Source: Peribacillus kribbensis DSM 17871 | GTDB lineage: Bacteria; Bacillota; Bacilli; Bacillales; DSM-1321 | NCBI RefSeq assembly: GCF_000430765.1 | Contig: NZ_KE387241.1 | Span: 242,813-306,812, forward strand | Direction of reading: 5' to 3' | DNA length: 64,000 bases | Shown: positions 25,067-33,823 of the stretch, piece by piece | Position numbering within the stretch: position 1 is the first letter of the stretch | How the letters are laid out: the number at the start of each line of letters is the position of its first letter | The notes under the pieces: model-generated | The model's database searches: none | What the model was told of the DNA's origin: nothing | What the model saw: the letters and a program-made list of their open reading frames with translations, nothing else | Program-made: the position numbers and the translations under genes

Positions 25067-25624
25067 TTATTTATACGAACTTAATTTTACTCCAGCTCCC
25101 CGGACCCCTTTTCCGATATAATTTTCGCTGGCCTTTAACAGTAAGAAGTTTCCTGATTTGTGCATGTCGATCAGCATGGAAAGTGTCTGGTAAGCTGAAT
25201 CAAATTGTTCTTTTGTTATAGCATTGGATTGGAGAGCATCGGCAAGCTCGTCTTCATCAAGGATAAAATACTCGCCGTCAGGCAAAATTACAAGATCGAG
25301 ATATAAGTCATCATACCAGGGGATACCATTATCACCGATTCCATGCTGCCAGCACACATCCATATACCATTGGATGATCCGCCCTTTGGTATCAACAACG
25401 GCGGTTACTGTGTAACGTTCCCCTTCTGGAAAAAGTTGTATCCAGCTGTATCCCTCCTCAACGATGCATTGAGTGATGCCATTGTAGGTGACAAACAGAG
25501 GCTCGCGGATCTTCTCGAAGTCAATCCGGGTCCACATTCCGTTATAATCAGTAGATCTGCTGCTATGGAATTGACTTGCAAGCAATCGGCTCCAATTTTC
25601 TCGATCTGCTTTTTTCCTTTTCAT
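25067..25624 (-). CDS. DUF402-family protein
   Basis: A 185-residue protein with the DUF402/FomD-like core: WIQLFPEGERYTVTAVVDTKGRIIQWYMDVC, then WYDDLYLDLVILPDGEYFILDEDEL. Acidic clusters there bind metal in characterised relatives that hydrolyse nucleotides or nucleotide-linked compounds. The start ATG follows AGGGAG by five bases. The substrate is unknown. Confidence 0.82.
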   Translation of the reverse strand: MKRKKADRENWSRLLASQFHSSRSTDYNGMWTRIDFEKIREPLFVTYNGITQCIVEEGYSWIQLFPEGERYTVTAVVDTKGRIIQWYMDVCWQHGIGDNGIPWYDDLYLDLVILPDGEYFILDEDELADALQSNAITKEQFDSAYQTLSMLIDMHKSGNFLLLKASENYIGKGVRGAGVKLSSYK

Positions 25625-26012
25625 CGTCGCTCCCTTTCTTGTCTTTTTTGTTATTTTAACAGAATACCCAAAAAAGTGTGATAACTATTTACTCACTTAG
25701 CATTTTTGTTGATAAAAACGGCGCTCAAAGGGGATTTCACCCCTGAGCATGGATGTTTTACTGCGCAAGGATTGTGGGAAGTCTATTATAAGGGCCAAAA
25801 TCAGTGAAGGAACATGACGCACAGCCTTATACAATAAATTTATGAATAGCTTGGAAAAAGCCCTATATTCATAGAATAAGACAAAGTTCCTGTGCATCAC
25901 ACCCTGCAAGATGACTCGACATTATTGCCTGCCAGTCAGCAGCAAGCCGAACTGGATACCGCCTTCCCTGACAGCCGGGGCTTTGAACTACATACAGATA
26001 AGAGGGCGTTTT
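25625..26012. other. Gene-poor gap, possible decayed coding DNA
   Basis: This stretch has short open frames on both strands but no ribosome site, known motif or conserved pattern that I can support. A minus-strand frame at 25697-25909 (phrases LILALIIDFPQSLRSK and RGEIPFERRFY) may be a remnant of a lost gene. I leave it uncalled. Confidence 0.3.
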
Positions 26013-26309
26013 ATGACAATCATCCTATTTCTTAGAGTTATTTTTACATTGGGAATCTTACTTGGTGCATTTGGGTTTCTATACTCAGCCATGGAAAAAA
26101 GAACACAGCAGAAAAAACTTCTGCTGCTATTCGCCTTCCTGTTGTGCTCAGCCCCCCTCTTATGGGCCGGGATAACAGGGGATCATTCCGCGGTTTTCAA
26201 CATTGTCCAAATATTTGCCTTTACCTGGATGCTCACCTGCATCTTTCTATTTCTGGCCATGATTCTAACCGTCATCAGGATTGTCAGAAATCATATCAAC
26301 CATGAATAG
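26013..26309 (+). CDS. Small membrane protein, three helices (98 aa)
   Basis: Hydrophobic segments at about 3-25, 37-52 and 60-90 are joined by a basic loop (EKRTQQKK). The ATG at 26013 has GAGGGCG upstream. The frame is open for 34 codons before it but without a matching start. No family recognised. It is followed directly by the tandem repeat array. Confidence 0.6.
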   Translation: MTIILFLRVIFTLGILLGAFGFLYSAMEKRTQQKKLLLLFAFLLCSAPLLWAGITGDHSAVFNIVQIFAFTWMLTCIFLFLAMILTVIRIVRNHINHE

Positions 26310-26407
26310 AACATTATGGGCGGGAACGCAGAAAGTTTCCGATAGGGCGGAATCAGATTCATTGAGTTGTTAGTGGATCATTGCACATGGACAAATCTTT
26401 TCCAGGA

Positions 26408-26825
26408 GGAGAAGGAACCTTGGCAGCTTCGGACTGATTTCGTCAACGGATCACAAAAGCTGTCCGAACTCAGATCCACTTCGGACAGATTGCGGACCCT
26501 GGTCTCAAAAGCTGTCCGAACTCAGATCCACTTCGGACAGTTTGCGGACCCTGGTTCTCAAAAGTTGTCCGAACACTGATCCACTTCGGACAGTTTGCGG
26601 CACCTAGTCTCAAAAGGTGTCCGAACTCAGATACACTTCGGACAGTTTGCGGACCCTGACCACAAAAGTTGTCCGAACTCAGATCCACTTCGGACAGATT
26701 GCGGACCCTGGTCTCAAAAGCTGTCCGAACTCAGATCCACTTCGGACAGCCTGCCATCGCTAAGCTTAAAAGGTGTCCGCATCCAGCAATATTCCCGCAC
26801 TTCAAAAGCTCCCCATTCCCCTAAG
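26408..26825. repeat. Tandem array of 52-bp units, each with a TGTCCGAA-N11-TTCGGACA palindrome
   Basis: Units start at about 26460, 26512, 26565, 26617, 26669 and 26721, with degenerate units on each side (TTCGGAC at 26428; GTGTCCG at 26773). The period is 52 bases (53 once). Every unit has the same interrupted palindrome with an 11-base spacer and a less conserved tail GCGGACCCTGGTCTCAAAAG. No unique spacers occur, so it is not a CRISPR array. The same unit size and palindrome recur at 63834-64000. Confidence 0.9.
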
Positions 26826-26868
26826 ACAAACAAGGCTGCCAGAACCTCCGGCAGCCGATAACCACATC

Positions 26869-27486
26869 TTACTCATATTTAGGACGTTCAATATCAAAGA
26901 TCCCGCCAAGCTTGGAATAGCTGTTGCCAGCAAGCCTGCTGACCGGTTTTAGAAGCTGAGGGTCAATTCGGCCCTTATCATACAATTCATCTTTGATATG
27001 ATAATGGACCACCTCTCCAATCAATAGATCACAGCCTGGCTCTGCTTCCTTCCCCCCAAGCGGGATAATCTGTTTGATCCTGCATTCCAGCCGCACTTTT
27101 GCTTCCTTGATGCCGGGTGCTTTTACTTTGGTACTTGGAATTGTGGACAAATCAGCTTTCTCAAGCTCTGACCGGTTATACTCGTACTCCACGGCTGTAT
27201 CGTTGGCAGCCTCCACAATCTCTTCGTCCGTAATATGGACCACCATCTCACCGGTTTCCTGCGCATTTCTTGAGGTGTCTTTCATCTGCCCGCTCTTCCT
27301 TTGGACAGATACCGAAATCATCGGCGGATCAGCACAGACGATATTGAAATAACTAAACGGAGCAATGTTTACTACACCCTCCGCAGACAGCGTCGATACC
27401 AGGGCCACCGGCCTCGGGATGACACTGCCGATCAAAAACTTATAATTCTCCCTTTCATCCATATCCCGCGGATCCAATGAAATCAA
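26869..27486 (-). CDS. Flavin reductase-family protein
   Basis: A 205-residue FMN-binding split-barrel protein: GSVIPRPVALVSTLSAEGVVNIAPFSYFN (about 21-49) is the family signature, with HYHIKDELYDKGRIDP further on. Such proteins bind FMN and reduce flavin for oxygenases. The start is TTG (27484-27486) behind GGGAGG. It lies in the same direction as the dioxygenase/hydrolase genes, separated by a REP-like palindrome. It could serve quinone detoxification, by position. Confidence 0.87.
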   Translation of the reverse strand: MISLDPRDMDERENYKFLIGSVIPRPVALVSTLSAEGVVNIAPFSYFNIVCADPPMISVSVQRKSGQMKDTSRNAQETGEMVVHITDEEIVEAANDTAVEYEYNRSELEKADLSTIPSTKVKAPGIKEAKVRLECRIKQIIPLGGKEAEPGCDLLIGEVVHYHIKDELYDKGRIDPQLLKPVSRLAGNSYSKLGGIFDIERPKYE

Positions 27487-27502
27487 GCGAAAACCTCCCT
27501 CA

Positions 27503-27540
27503 GGAAATGGGGACAGTCCCCATTTCCAAGATTATTTCCC
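27503..27540. repeat. REP-like palindrome
   Basis: Arms GGAAATGGGGAC / GTCCCCATTTCC make a near-perfect hairpin, with the flank AAGATTATTTCCC shared with the copies at 34350 and 34911. It lies between two same-strand genes. Confidence 0.7.
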
Positions 27541-28143
27541 AAAGTTCTTCTTAAACCAATCCCCCGCAGCATCAACTTCGGTGCGTGTGAGCTGGTGTCC
27601 GTAGTTTTCCCAGTGGACCGCTACAGAGGCACCGGCTTCAACCAAAAGCCTGCCCAGTTCCTCGGTTTCAGATGCCGGGCAGATTGGATCGTTTTTCCCC
27701 GCTCCGATAAAGACCGGAATTCCGCTTAGGTCCGGTAGACTGATCCCTCTTCTTGGCACCATTGGATGATGAAGGACTGCTCCCTTTAAGGCATGTTCAT
27801 AATGGAACAGCAGGCTGCCCGCTATATTGGCTCCATTCGAATAGCCCACCGCCACCATATTATTCCGGTCAAAACCGTATTTACCAGCGGCCTCCTCCAG
27901 AAAATCATTTAGCTCCTTTGTGCGGAAGATGAGATCCTCCTCATCAAAGACCCCCTCAGCCAGCCTTCGGAAAAAACGGGGCATCCCGTTCTCGGACACA
28001 TTTCCCCTGACACTCAGTACCGCAGATTCAGGGCTGATTAATTCAGCCAATCCCAATAGATCATTCTCTGTTCCGCCAGTCCCATGCAAGAGAAGGAGAA
28101 CAGGAGCATCCTTGCTTGTCCCTTCGTTAAAAATGTGCCTCAT
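27532..28143 (-). CDS. Alpha/beta hydrolase, MhqD-like
   Basis: A 203-residue carboxylesterase/phospholipase-fold enzyme: oxyanion motif LLLLHGTGGTENDLLGL near residue 16, nucleophile Ser in VGYSNGANIAG (about 98-108), Asp in GAGKNDPICP and His in NYGHQLT. In B. subtilis the relative MhqD belongs to the quinone-responsive MhqR regulon. The start overlaps the stop of the dioxygenase gene by four bases. Confidence 0.88.
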   Translation of the reverse strand: MRHIFNEGTSKDAPVLLLLHGTGGTENDLLGLAELISPESAVLSVRGNVSENGMPRFFRRLAEGVFDEEDLIFRTKELNDFLEEAAGKYGFDRNNMVAVGYSNGANIAGSLLFHYEHALKGAVLHHPMVPRRGISLPDLSGIPVFIGAGKNDPICPASETEELGRLLVEAGASVAVHWENYGHQLTRTEVDAAGDWFKKNFGK

Positions 28144-29090
28144 GATTGGTCCTCCTCAAGGATTCTTACTTCTGCTCCAAGCAGATTCGCTTCGATCAAT
28201 GCACGCTTTTCTTCCAGCCACGGAGGCAGAAGCAGGCTCCTGCCCATTTCTTCAGCCGTTTCATCCCTTGTGAACCCCGGGGGATCTGTTGCGATTTCAA
28301 AAAGAATTCCGCCCCGCTCCCGGAAATAGACCGCATTGAAATACTGCCTGTCCTTTACAGGAGTGACCCCATAGCCAAGATTTGCAATATGCTCCCGCCA
28401 GACTTCATGGTCCTCATAATCTGCCGCCCTCCAGGCGATATGGTGGACGATTCCGGCCCCCATGCTCCCTGAAGGCACCGGAGTCAGCTTTACATCAATC
28501 ACATTGCCGAGATCATCCGATGCTTTAAAACGGGTAAAATCACCCTCTGAGCCTATTTCGACAAGCCCCATACCTTCGGTTAATAACTTCATGGTGCTCT
28601 CAGGTTTTAATGTCAGCAGCACCGCGCCGCCAAAGCCTTTTATGGCCTTATCCGCCGGTATTCCGCCAAAGGACCAGCTGCTGGCTGTTCCCTCTTTCCG
28701 CTCAACCAGCTCAAGATGAAGGCCGTGCGGATCATCAAACTGAAGGGTTTCCTCTCCAAAGCGTGTCAGCTTCTCGAAGGATACATTAAATTTGGCAAGG
28801 CGCTCTTCCCAAAATGAAAGGGTCCCAACAGGAACCGCAAAGGAAGTAACCCCAACCTGTCCTGATCCGATTTTGCCCTGATACGCATTCGGCCAAGGGA
28901 AAAACGTCATAATGGTTCCCGGACTTCCCGCTTCGTTACCAAAATACAAATGATAGGTGCCTGGATCATCAAAGTTTACCGTCTTTTTTACCAGCCGCAG
29001 CCCGAGCACCCCGGCATAAAAATCCACGTTCTCCTGCGGATTTCCGACGATGGCTGTAATATGGTGAATGCCAGCTGTTCTTTTACTCAT
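28140..29090 (-). CDS. Ring-cleaving dioxygenase (MhqO/MhqE type)
   Basis: A 316-residue two-domain VOC/glyoxalase protein. Metal ligands are expected from GIHHITAIV (His about 9), HHIAWRAAD (His about 217) and ILFEIATDPPGF (Glu about 271). The family cleaves hydroquinone-type rings with Fe(II). It is coupled to the downstream hydrolase gene and follows a paralogous dioxygenase gene 14 bases upstream. Together they likely degrade toxic quinone adducts. Confidence 0.9.
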   Translation of the reverse strand: MSKRTAGIHHITAIVGNPQENVDFYAGVLGLRLVKKTVNFDDPGTYHLYFGNEAGSPGTIMTFFPWPNAYQGKIGSGQVGVTSFAVPVGTLSFWEERLAKFNVSFEKLTRFGEETLQFDDPHGLHLELVERKEGTASSWSFGGIPADKAIKGFGGAVLLTLKPESTMKLLTEGMGLVEIGSEGDFTRFKASDDLGNVIDVKLTPVPSGSMGAGIVHHIAWRAADYEDHEVWREHIANLGYGVTPVKDRQYFNAVYFRERGGILFEIATDPPGFTRDETAEEMGRSLLLPPWLEEKRALIEANLLGAEVRILEEDQS

Positions 29091-29104
29091 TTATTCTCAC
29101 TCCC

Positions 29105-30079
29105 TCACAAATTGGCCGTATCAAGAGGCTTCAGCTTCGCTTCAATTTCTGCTCTCTTTCCTTCAAGGAAAGGAGGAAGCGCAAGTGATTCGCCTAAATG
29201 CTCCAATTCCTCATCCGTATCGAAACCAGGTCCGTCTGTAGCCAGCTCAAATAGTATTCCATTAGGCTCTCTGAAATATAAAGATCGGAAATAATACCGG
29301 TCCACAAAGCCTGAATTTGGAATTCTGGCTTCTTTTATTTTCTTAACCCATTGTTTCATTTCCTCTTCATTATCCACTCTGAAGGCCACATGATGAACAC
29401 CGCCCCGCCCAAGCCTTTCACGAGGCAGATCCTGCCGTTCCTCTATATGAACTTCTGCGCCTGATCCGCCATTTCCTGTTTCATAGACCAGAATTTCCGG
29501 CTGCCCCGGTTCTGCTGCAGGATAAGAGCCTTTTTTGCGGAATCCCAGGAGATTCGTCAGAATGCCGATCACCGCTTCAGCTGATTCCACTGTAAGCTGG
29601 ACAGGGCCAAGACCCAAGATGGCCTTTTCAGCAGGGACTGCGCCTTTCTCCCATGGCTTTCCTGCTTCAACACCCGTATTATGTTCATCAGAAACCAGAA
29701 TCAGGCGCTGCCCCTCGGGATCCCTGAATGCCAGGGTAAGACGGCCGCCTCTTTCCACAATGTCATCCTGATCGACTTTAAATTCGGCAAAACGGTCCTT
29801 CCAGTACTCTAGAGCGCTGTTATCCTTTACACGGAGCGAAGTAGCCGAAATGCTGTTGCCCCCCTTATGCGTCCTGGCGGCCATCGGGATTTCAAAGAAT
29901 GTCAGCTCAGTCCCGGGATTCCCTTTTTCATCACCGTAAAACAAGTGGTAAACAGATGTGTCATCCTGGTTGACGGTCTTTTTAATCAGGCGCATGCCCA
30001 TGACCTTTGTATAAAATTGATAATTATTTGCTGCCTTGGCTGTCAGTGCAGAAACATGATGGATTCCTTTTAGCTCCAT
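29105..30079 (-). CDS. Ring-cleaving dioxygenase, second paralogue (MhqA/MhqO type)
   Basis: A 324-residue paralogue of the neighbouring gene with the same two VOC modules: GIHHVSALTAKAANNYQFY at the start, HHVAFRVDNEEE in the middle and ILFELATDGPGFDTDEE near the end. The starts GIHH and the FELATD motif mark the expected Fe(II) site. A GGGAGGC ribosome site precedes the ATG. The doxX gene lies upstream on the same strand with a hairpin between them. Confidence 0.9.
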   Translation of the reverse strand: MELKGIHHVSALTAKAANNYQFYTKVMGMRLIKKTVNQDDTSVYHLFYGDEKGNPGTELTFFEIPMAARTHKGGNSISATSLRVKDNSALEYWKDRFAEFKVDQDDIVERGGRLTLAFRDPEGQRLILVSDEHNTGVEAGKPWEKGAVPAEKAILGLGPVQLTVESAEAVIGILTNLLGFRKKGSYPAAEPGQPEILVYETGNGGSGAEVHIEERQDLPRERLGRGGVHHVAFRVDNEEEMKQWVKKIKEARIPNSGFVDRYYFRSLYFREPNGILFELATDGPGFDTDEELEHLGESLALPPFLEGKRAEIEAKLKPLDTANL

Positions 30080-30129
30080 TAAGATGCCTCCCTTTTTATT
30101 TATTGGTTTATGTAAAAGCTGGCTTTAGA

Positions 30130-30156
30130 AAAGGAGGCAGGGACAGCCTCCTTTCC
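30130..30156 (-). terminator. Hairpin between doxX and the dioxygenase operon
   Basis: Stem AAAGGAGGC / GCCTCCTTT with a six-base loop. On the minus strand only TTTTC follows, so it may be a partial terminator that lowers expression of the downstream genes. Confidence 0.6.
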
Positions 30157-30175
30157 ACAGCTAAGCCTGTATAGA

Positions 30176-30562
30176 TTATAAAAGTGTGTATGCTCCCGGC
30201 CCCGTCAAGGCAACACCAAGAACCACGGCAATCAGGATAAAATTATATTCATATCCATTGGCTGTCACCCAGAAACCATTTGCGCCATGCACCTTCACAA
30301 TGGCACCTAACATAGTAGCAATAATAAGAATCGCACCTGCCCAGACGAAAATGCCTGATGCGAAGAAGAATCCTCCCAAAAATTCTGCCAGTCCGGCAAG
30401 AAGCGCCATTCCGTATCCCGGCTTCAGGCCGATGGAATCCATCCACTGCCCTGTACCCTTTAATCCGTAGCCGCCAAACCATCCAAAAAGCTTTTGTGCT
30501 CCGTGAGCCATCATGACAAGACCTATGACTAGACGTATAATGAGCAATCCTGTATCTACCAT
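30176..30562 (-). CDS. DoxX-family membrane protein (MhqP-like)
   Basis: A 128-residue protein with four membrane helices; [27 protein letters not shown] is the DoxX signature. In B. subtilis the relative MhqP is part of mhqNOP, induced by quinones through MhqR. Two operator-like dyads lie upstream. The ATG follows AGGAGG. Confidence 0.88.
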   Translation of the reverse strand: MVDTGLLIIRLVIGLVMMAHGAQKLFGWFGGYGLKGTGQWMDSIGLKPGYGMALLAGLAEFLGGFFFASGIFVWAGAILIIATMLGAIVKVHGANGFWVTANGYEYNFILIAVVLGVALTGPGAYTLL

Positions 30563-30606
30563 TGTATATTCCTCCTAAAGTTTAATAGATTTATATTTAA
30601 ATTAAA

Positions 30607-30624
30607 AGTCTTGAATTAGAGATA
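30607..30624. promoter_or_regulatory. MhqR-like operator, proximal
   Basis: AGTCTTGAATTAGAGATA, an imperfect dyad 45-62 bases before the doxX start. It fits the published B. subtilis MhqR box TATCTCGAATTCGAGATA in the outer arms and central AAT. Confidence 0.6.
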
Positions 30625-30672
30625 TAAGACCCAAAAAAATTAAACGGCTTGTTTAAATACTTTTAATTTAAA

Positions 30673-30690
30673 TATCTTGAATTAAAGATA
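30673..30690. promoter_or_regulatory. MhqR-like operator, distal
   Basis: TATCTTGAATTAAAGATA, a nearly perfect 18-base dyad that closely matches the MhqR consensus. It lies 66 bases (about six helical turns) from the proximal copy, suggesting cooperative binding. Confidence 0.65.
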
Positions 30691-30799
30691 AATGATTTCA
30701 TTTGATCTGTCAACTGTTTTTTTCAAACTTCTGTAAAACGGGCTTTCCCTTCTGGATTCACTGCCCAATGAAAGGGTATTATGAAGAGAGGTGATTCTT

Positions 30800-31468
30800 A
30801 TGTGCGGAAGATTTACCCTGACACTCGGGGTTCTTCAGCTTCAAAACACATTCGGCTTTGAATTCAGCGGCGAACTCGTTCCGCATTATAATATAGCACC
30901 CAGCCAGGATATTCTGACGATTACAGGAGATGGATCGTCCCGGTTTGGAAGCCTGATGAGGTGGGGTCTCGTCCCTTTTTGGGCAAAGGACCCTAAAATC
31001 GGCTATAAAATGATCAATGCGCGGTCTGAAGGAATAGAAACTAAGGCAAGCTTCAAGGGCCCTTTCAGAAGAAACCGCTGTCTGATTCTGGCTGACGGAT
31101 TTTATGAATGGAAGAAAACAGAAGAAGGCAAACAGCCGTACCGGTTTATCATGAAGGATGAAAAGCCCTTTGCCTTTGCCGGACTGTGGGATACATGGGG
31201 CAGGGGTGAAGATCTTCTGCAGTCCTGTACCATCATCACGACCCGTGCCAATGAAACAGCAAGTGATGTACACGACAGAATGCCGGTCATCCTTCCCGAG
31301 GAGGCATATGATGATTGGCTTGATCCCTCCTTATCCGACATCACCTTATTAAAATCGCTGCTTGTTCCCTATTCTGCTGAAGAGATGGATAAATATGAGG
31401 TTTCTCCAAAGGTCAATTCTCCCAGGAATAATACACCGGAGCTGCTTGTTCCTGTTAATAGTTTTTGA
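30800..31468 (+). CDS. SOS response-associated peptidase (HMCES/YedK family)
   Basis: A 222-residue SRAP protein. Cys2 (MCGRFTL) is the catalytic nucleophile that crosslinks to abasic sites in single-stranded DNA. Other family marks are YNIAPSQ, MINARSEG, ILADGFYEWKK (catalytic Glu) and VHDRMPVIL (active-site His). The ATG at 30800 follows AGAGGTGA and puts Cys at position 2 after Met removal. An ATG three codons earlier would bury Cys2 and is rejected. Protects stalled forks. Confidence 0.95.
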   Translation: MCGRFTLTLGVLQLQNTFGFEFSGELVPHYNIAPSQDILTITGDGSSRFGSLMRWGLVPFWAKDPKIGYKMINARSEGIETKASFKGPFRRNRCLILADGFYEWKKTEEGKQPYRFIMKDEKPFAFAGLWDTWGRGEDLLQSCTIITTRANETASDVHDRMPVILPEEAYDDWLDPSLSDITLLKSLLVPYSAEEMDKYEVSPKVNSPRNNTPELLVPVNSF

Positions 31469-31481
31469 GCAAGCCCGCAGC

Positions 31482-31512
31482 AAAAAGAGGACGCTGCAAA
31501 GGTCCTCTTTTT
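31482..31512. terminator. Bidirectional terminator between SRAP gene and glsA
   Basis: Stem AAAAAGAGGAC / GTCCTCTTTTT with a nine-base loop, between convergent genes. Confidence 0.85.
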
Positions 31513-31533
31513 CCTGAGTTTCTAATCAGCTGG

Positions 31534-32472
31534 TTAAAACATACTTAACGAATACTTCCTCGACATCATCTCCAGCAATTTTAAACCAGCCAGACTGTTG
31601 CCCTTTTCATCCAGGGCGGCTCCGAAAACACCAATCCCGCATTTCCCCGGGACTGCGGCCATGATCCCGCCTGACACACCGCTCTTTGCCGGAATTCCTA
31701 CATTTATGGCAAACTCCCCTGAGGCATTGTACATTCCGCAGGTAATCATAAAGGTTTTGCAGATTCGGGCTACATCCCGAGGCATCACCTGCTTCTCTGT
31801 CTCCGTATTGAAACCGTCCATGGCAAAAACACAGCCCATTTCCGCAAGAGCCAGGCAGTCCATCTCTATGGAGCACTGCTTGGAATACAGCTCCATCAAT
31901 TCCTCCACATCTTCATTAATGACTTTGCTCTGTTTCATGAAATAACAAAGCGCCCGATTTAAATGGGAGGTTTCAAACTCGGATGATGCAACCTCAGCAT
32001 TGTAACTGACCGCGGAATTCCCGGTCAGGTCATGGATAAAATCCAGGATCCGGTCAAGACGTTCCTTTATGCTGTTTCCCTTGATCATGGAGGTAATGGC
32101 AAGAGCCCCTGCATTGATCATAGGATTTAGCGGCTTAGATGGATTGATGGTCTCAAGCTTGGCTATGGAATTGAATGGGTCTCCGGTAGGCTCCTGTCCT
32201 ACACGCTCAAATACATACTCTGCCCCGCGGTCCATAATGGCGAGCGCCAAGGTAATGACCTTGGAAATGCTTTGAAGAGTCAGCTTCTGGTTACCGTCCC
32301 CGGCTGTAAAATGGCAGCCGTCCGGATAGAAGAGAGAAACCGATAAAAGCTCTGGATCCACCTTTTGGAGGGCTGGAATATAATCCGCCGCCTTCCCAAG
32401 CCTTGCATAGCCCCTGGCCTCGGCCACCAGCTGTTCTAATTCTGGTTGAGATTGGCACTGCACACACATCAC
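31534..32472 (-). CDS. glsA: Glutaminase A
   Basis: A 312-residue beta-lactamase-fold glutaminase converting glutamine to glutamate and ammonia. The catalytic S-x-x-K lies at about 68-71 (QSISK). Other family motifs are NPMINAGALA and the C-terminal PAKSGVSGGIMAAVPG. The N-terminus is uncertain: GTG at 32472, ATG at 32469 or GTG at 32463 are all close to AAGGGTG. The last has the best spacing. Length is about normal. Confidence 0.93.
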   Translation of the reverse strand: MMCVQCQSQPELEQLVAEARGYARLGKAADYIPALQKVDPELLSVSLFYPDGCHFTAGDGNQKLTLQSISKVITLALAIMDRGAEYVFERVGQEPTGDPFNSIAKLETINPSKPLNPMINAGALAITSMIKGNSIKERLDRILDFIHDLTGNSAVSYNAEVASSEFETSHLNRALCYFMKQSKVINEDVEELMELYSKQCSIEMDCLALAEMGCVFAMDGFNTETEKQVMPRDVARICKTFMITCGMYNASGEFAINVGIPAKSGVSGGIMAAVPGKCGIGVFGAALDEKGNSLAGLKLLEMMSRKYSLSMF

Positions 32473-32526
32473 CCTTACAAAGAAATATTTGGTTTAGTTT
32501 CAGCGGAACAGGGCGAAAACATGCGT

Positions 32527-32564
32527 AAAAAAGGAGCTGCCCATCCATTTAATAAGGCAGCTCC
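32527..32564 (-). terminator. Terminator of the GyrI-like gene
   Basis: Stem GGAGCTGCC / GGCAGCTCC with a 14-base loop, followed by six T on the minus strand. Confidence 0.75.
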
Positions 32565-32591
32565 CTTTCTTACGCGATCATATTCAGGCAT

Positions 32592-33029
32592 TTAGGCCAA
32601 TTTCACATACAGACTGTATCCTTCTTCATCATTCTTTTCCGGGGTATATTGAATTTTAAAGTCCTCCGGGTCCACCATGAGGCAGTTCTCTTCTGCCCAG
32701 CTCATCATTTTTCCGAAATGGCCGGCAATATCCGTAACAGGGCCGCTGTAATGGGAATAAAGATATTTTTGTTTTGGTATGGCAGCACCTTCAAACCCCT
32801 CGGGAATATCAGAAAGGGAAGACACTTCCACCCCTACAAGCTGCGTAAATTCCCCGTCCCTGACATGAAGGCAGATATCCAGTATGTACGGCGAAACGCG
32901 GTTTTTTATTTCGTCCTTTTTTTCCAACACCTGCCGCCATGCTTCAGGCATTTGTGTCCCAAGCTCCTGCCAGCCGCAGGCCACCTTTTTTCCCACTGCG
33001 AGAAAGCCTTCTTTATTTATGATTTCCAT
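32592..33029 (-). CDS. GyrI-like effector-binding domain protein
   Basis: A 145-residue stand-alone GyrI-like (AraC effector-binding/Bacillus integron-like) domain. LVGVEVSSLSDIPEGFEGAAIPKQKYLYSHYSGPV is the conserved central phrase of that family. It has no DNA-binding part, so it acts as a drug- or ligand-binding or hydrolysing protein. The ribosome site GGGGGAGG is strong. Confidence 0.78.
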   Translation of the reverse strand: MEIINKEGFLAVGKKVACGWQELGTQMPEAWRQVLEKKDEIKNRVSPYILDICLHVRDGEFTQLVGVEVSSLSDIPEGFEGAAIPKQKYLYSHYSGPVTDIAGHFGKMMSWAEENCLMVDPEDFKIQYTPEKNDEEGYSLYVKLA

Positions 33030-33266
33030 TCGTTCCTCCCCCTTTTCTTTTTATAGACATTCTCTGTATTTTAAAGATTTCCTTTTAGCCTGACTGGTTT
33101 TTTTCTTTAAAATTCTGGCGGCATGTCAGATAATAAGGGGATGAAAGACAGATGTTCGGGAGAATTGCTGCCCGGAGTTTGTTGGGACCTGATGCCGGGT
33201 ATTCCTGAACTAGGGCGGGCTGGCTCTTTTGAAATGGAAAAACTGCTAAGAGAAGAGACGGATATT

Positions 33267-33719
33267 ATGAAAACTATGCAATTTCTTTACAAACTTTTTG
33301 TAATTTCTATATTTTGGCTGTATATAATCATACTGATGTACCTGTTGTTTTTTTCAGCTTACCGGCAGAGAGTTCAAGGGGAATTCGATTATAATCTTGT
33401 TCCTTTTGTCTCGATCTTCCGTGATATGAGGCAAATGAACGCACACCTTGAGATACAGACGTTTACCAATAATTTAGTTGGCAACATTCTGGCCTTTTTC
33501 CCGTTCGGCCTGCTTCTCCCATTGATATGGAAAAGGGGAAAGACTTTTTGGAGAACTGGACTATTGGCATTTGGGCTATCACTGACCATTGAAACGCTGC
33601 AGATTTATTTTAGAGTCGGTGCCTTTGATGTAGATGATATCATTCTGAACACGGCAGGGGCTGTCAGCGGCTGGATGATTATAAGGGTGATTCTGTATAT
33701 ACGAAAGAAATTTACATAA
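33267..33719 (+). CDS. VanZ-family membrane protein
   Basis: About 150 residues with four membrane helices. The VanZ signature is NLVPFVSIF, NLVGNILAFFPFGLLLPL and DVDDIILNTAGAVSGW. The start at 33267 is set just before the first helix, because the earlier in-frame ATGs give a long hydrophilic tail without a good ribosome site. Function in most members is unknown. The family is named for a teicoplanin-resistance protein. Confidence 0.8.
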   Translation: MKTMQFLYKLFVISIFWLYIIILMYLLFFSAYRQRVQGEFDYNLVPFVSIFRDMRQMNAHLEIQTFTNNLVGNILAFFPFGLLLPLIWKRGKTFWRTGLLAFGLSLTIETLQIYFRVGAFDVDDIILNTAGAVSGWMIIRVILYIRKKFT

Positions 33720-33823
33720 AGGGCGGGCATAGGCTGACATTCTCTTGAATATAGTAAGAAATGTTTGGCCTGCCTGGCTGCCCATAACAAGATACGAAGA
33801 TTTGAAGCTTAGGAGTGATAGAA

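Noticed and set aside
25010..25121. Plus-strand start behind AAGGAG
   Set aside because: The frame runs through the DUF402 terminator and then antisense to the gene, so it is not coding.
26408..26825. CRISPR array
   Set aside because: The units are contiguous 52-bp copies without unique spacers, and no cas genes are near.
26470..26861. Open frames on both strands across the 52-bp repeats
   Set aside because: They arise from the repeated sequence itself, shift frame every unit and have no ribosome site.
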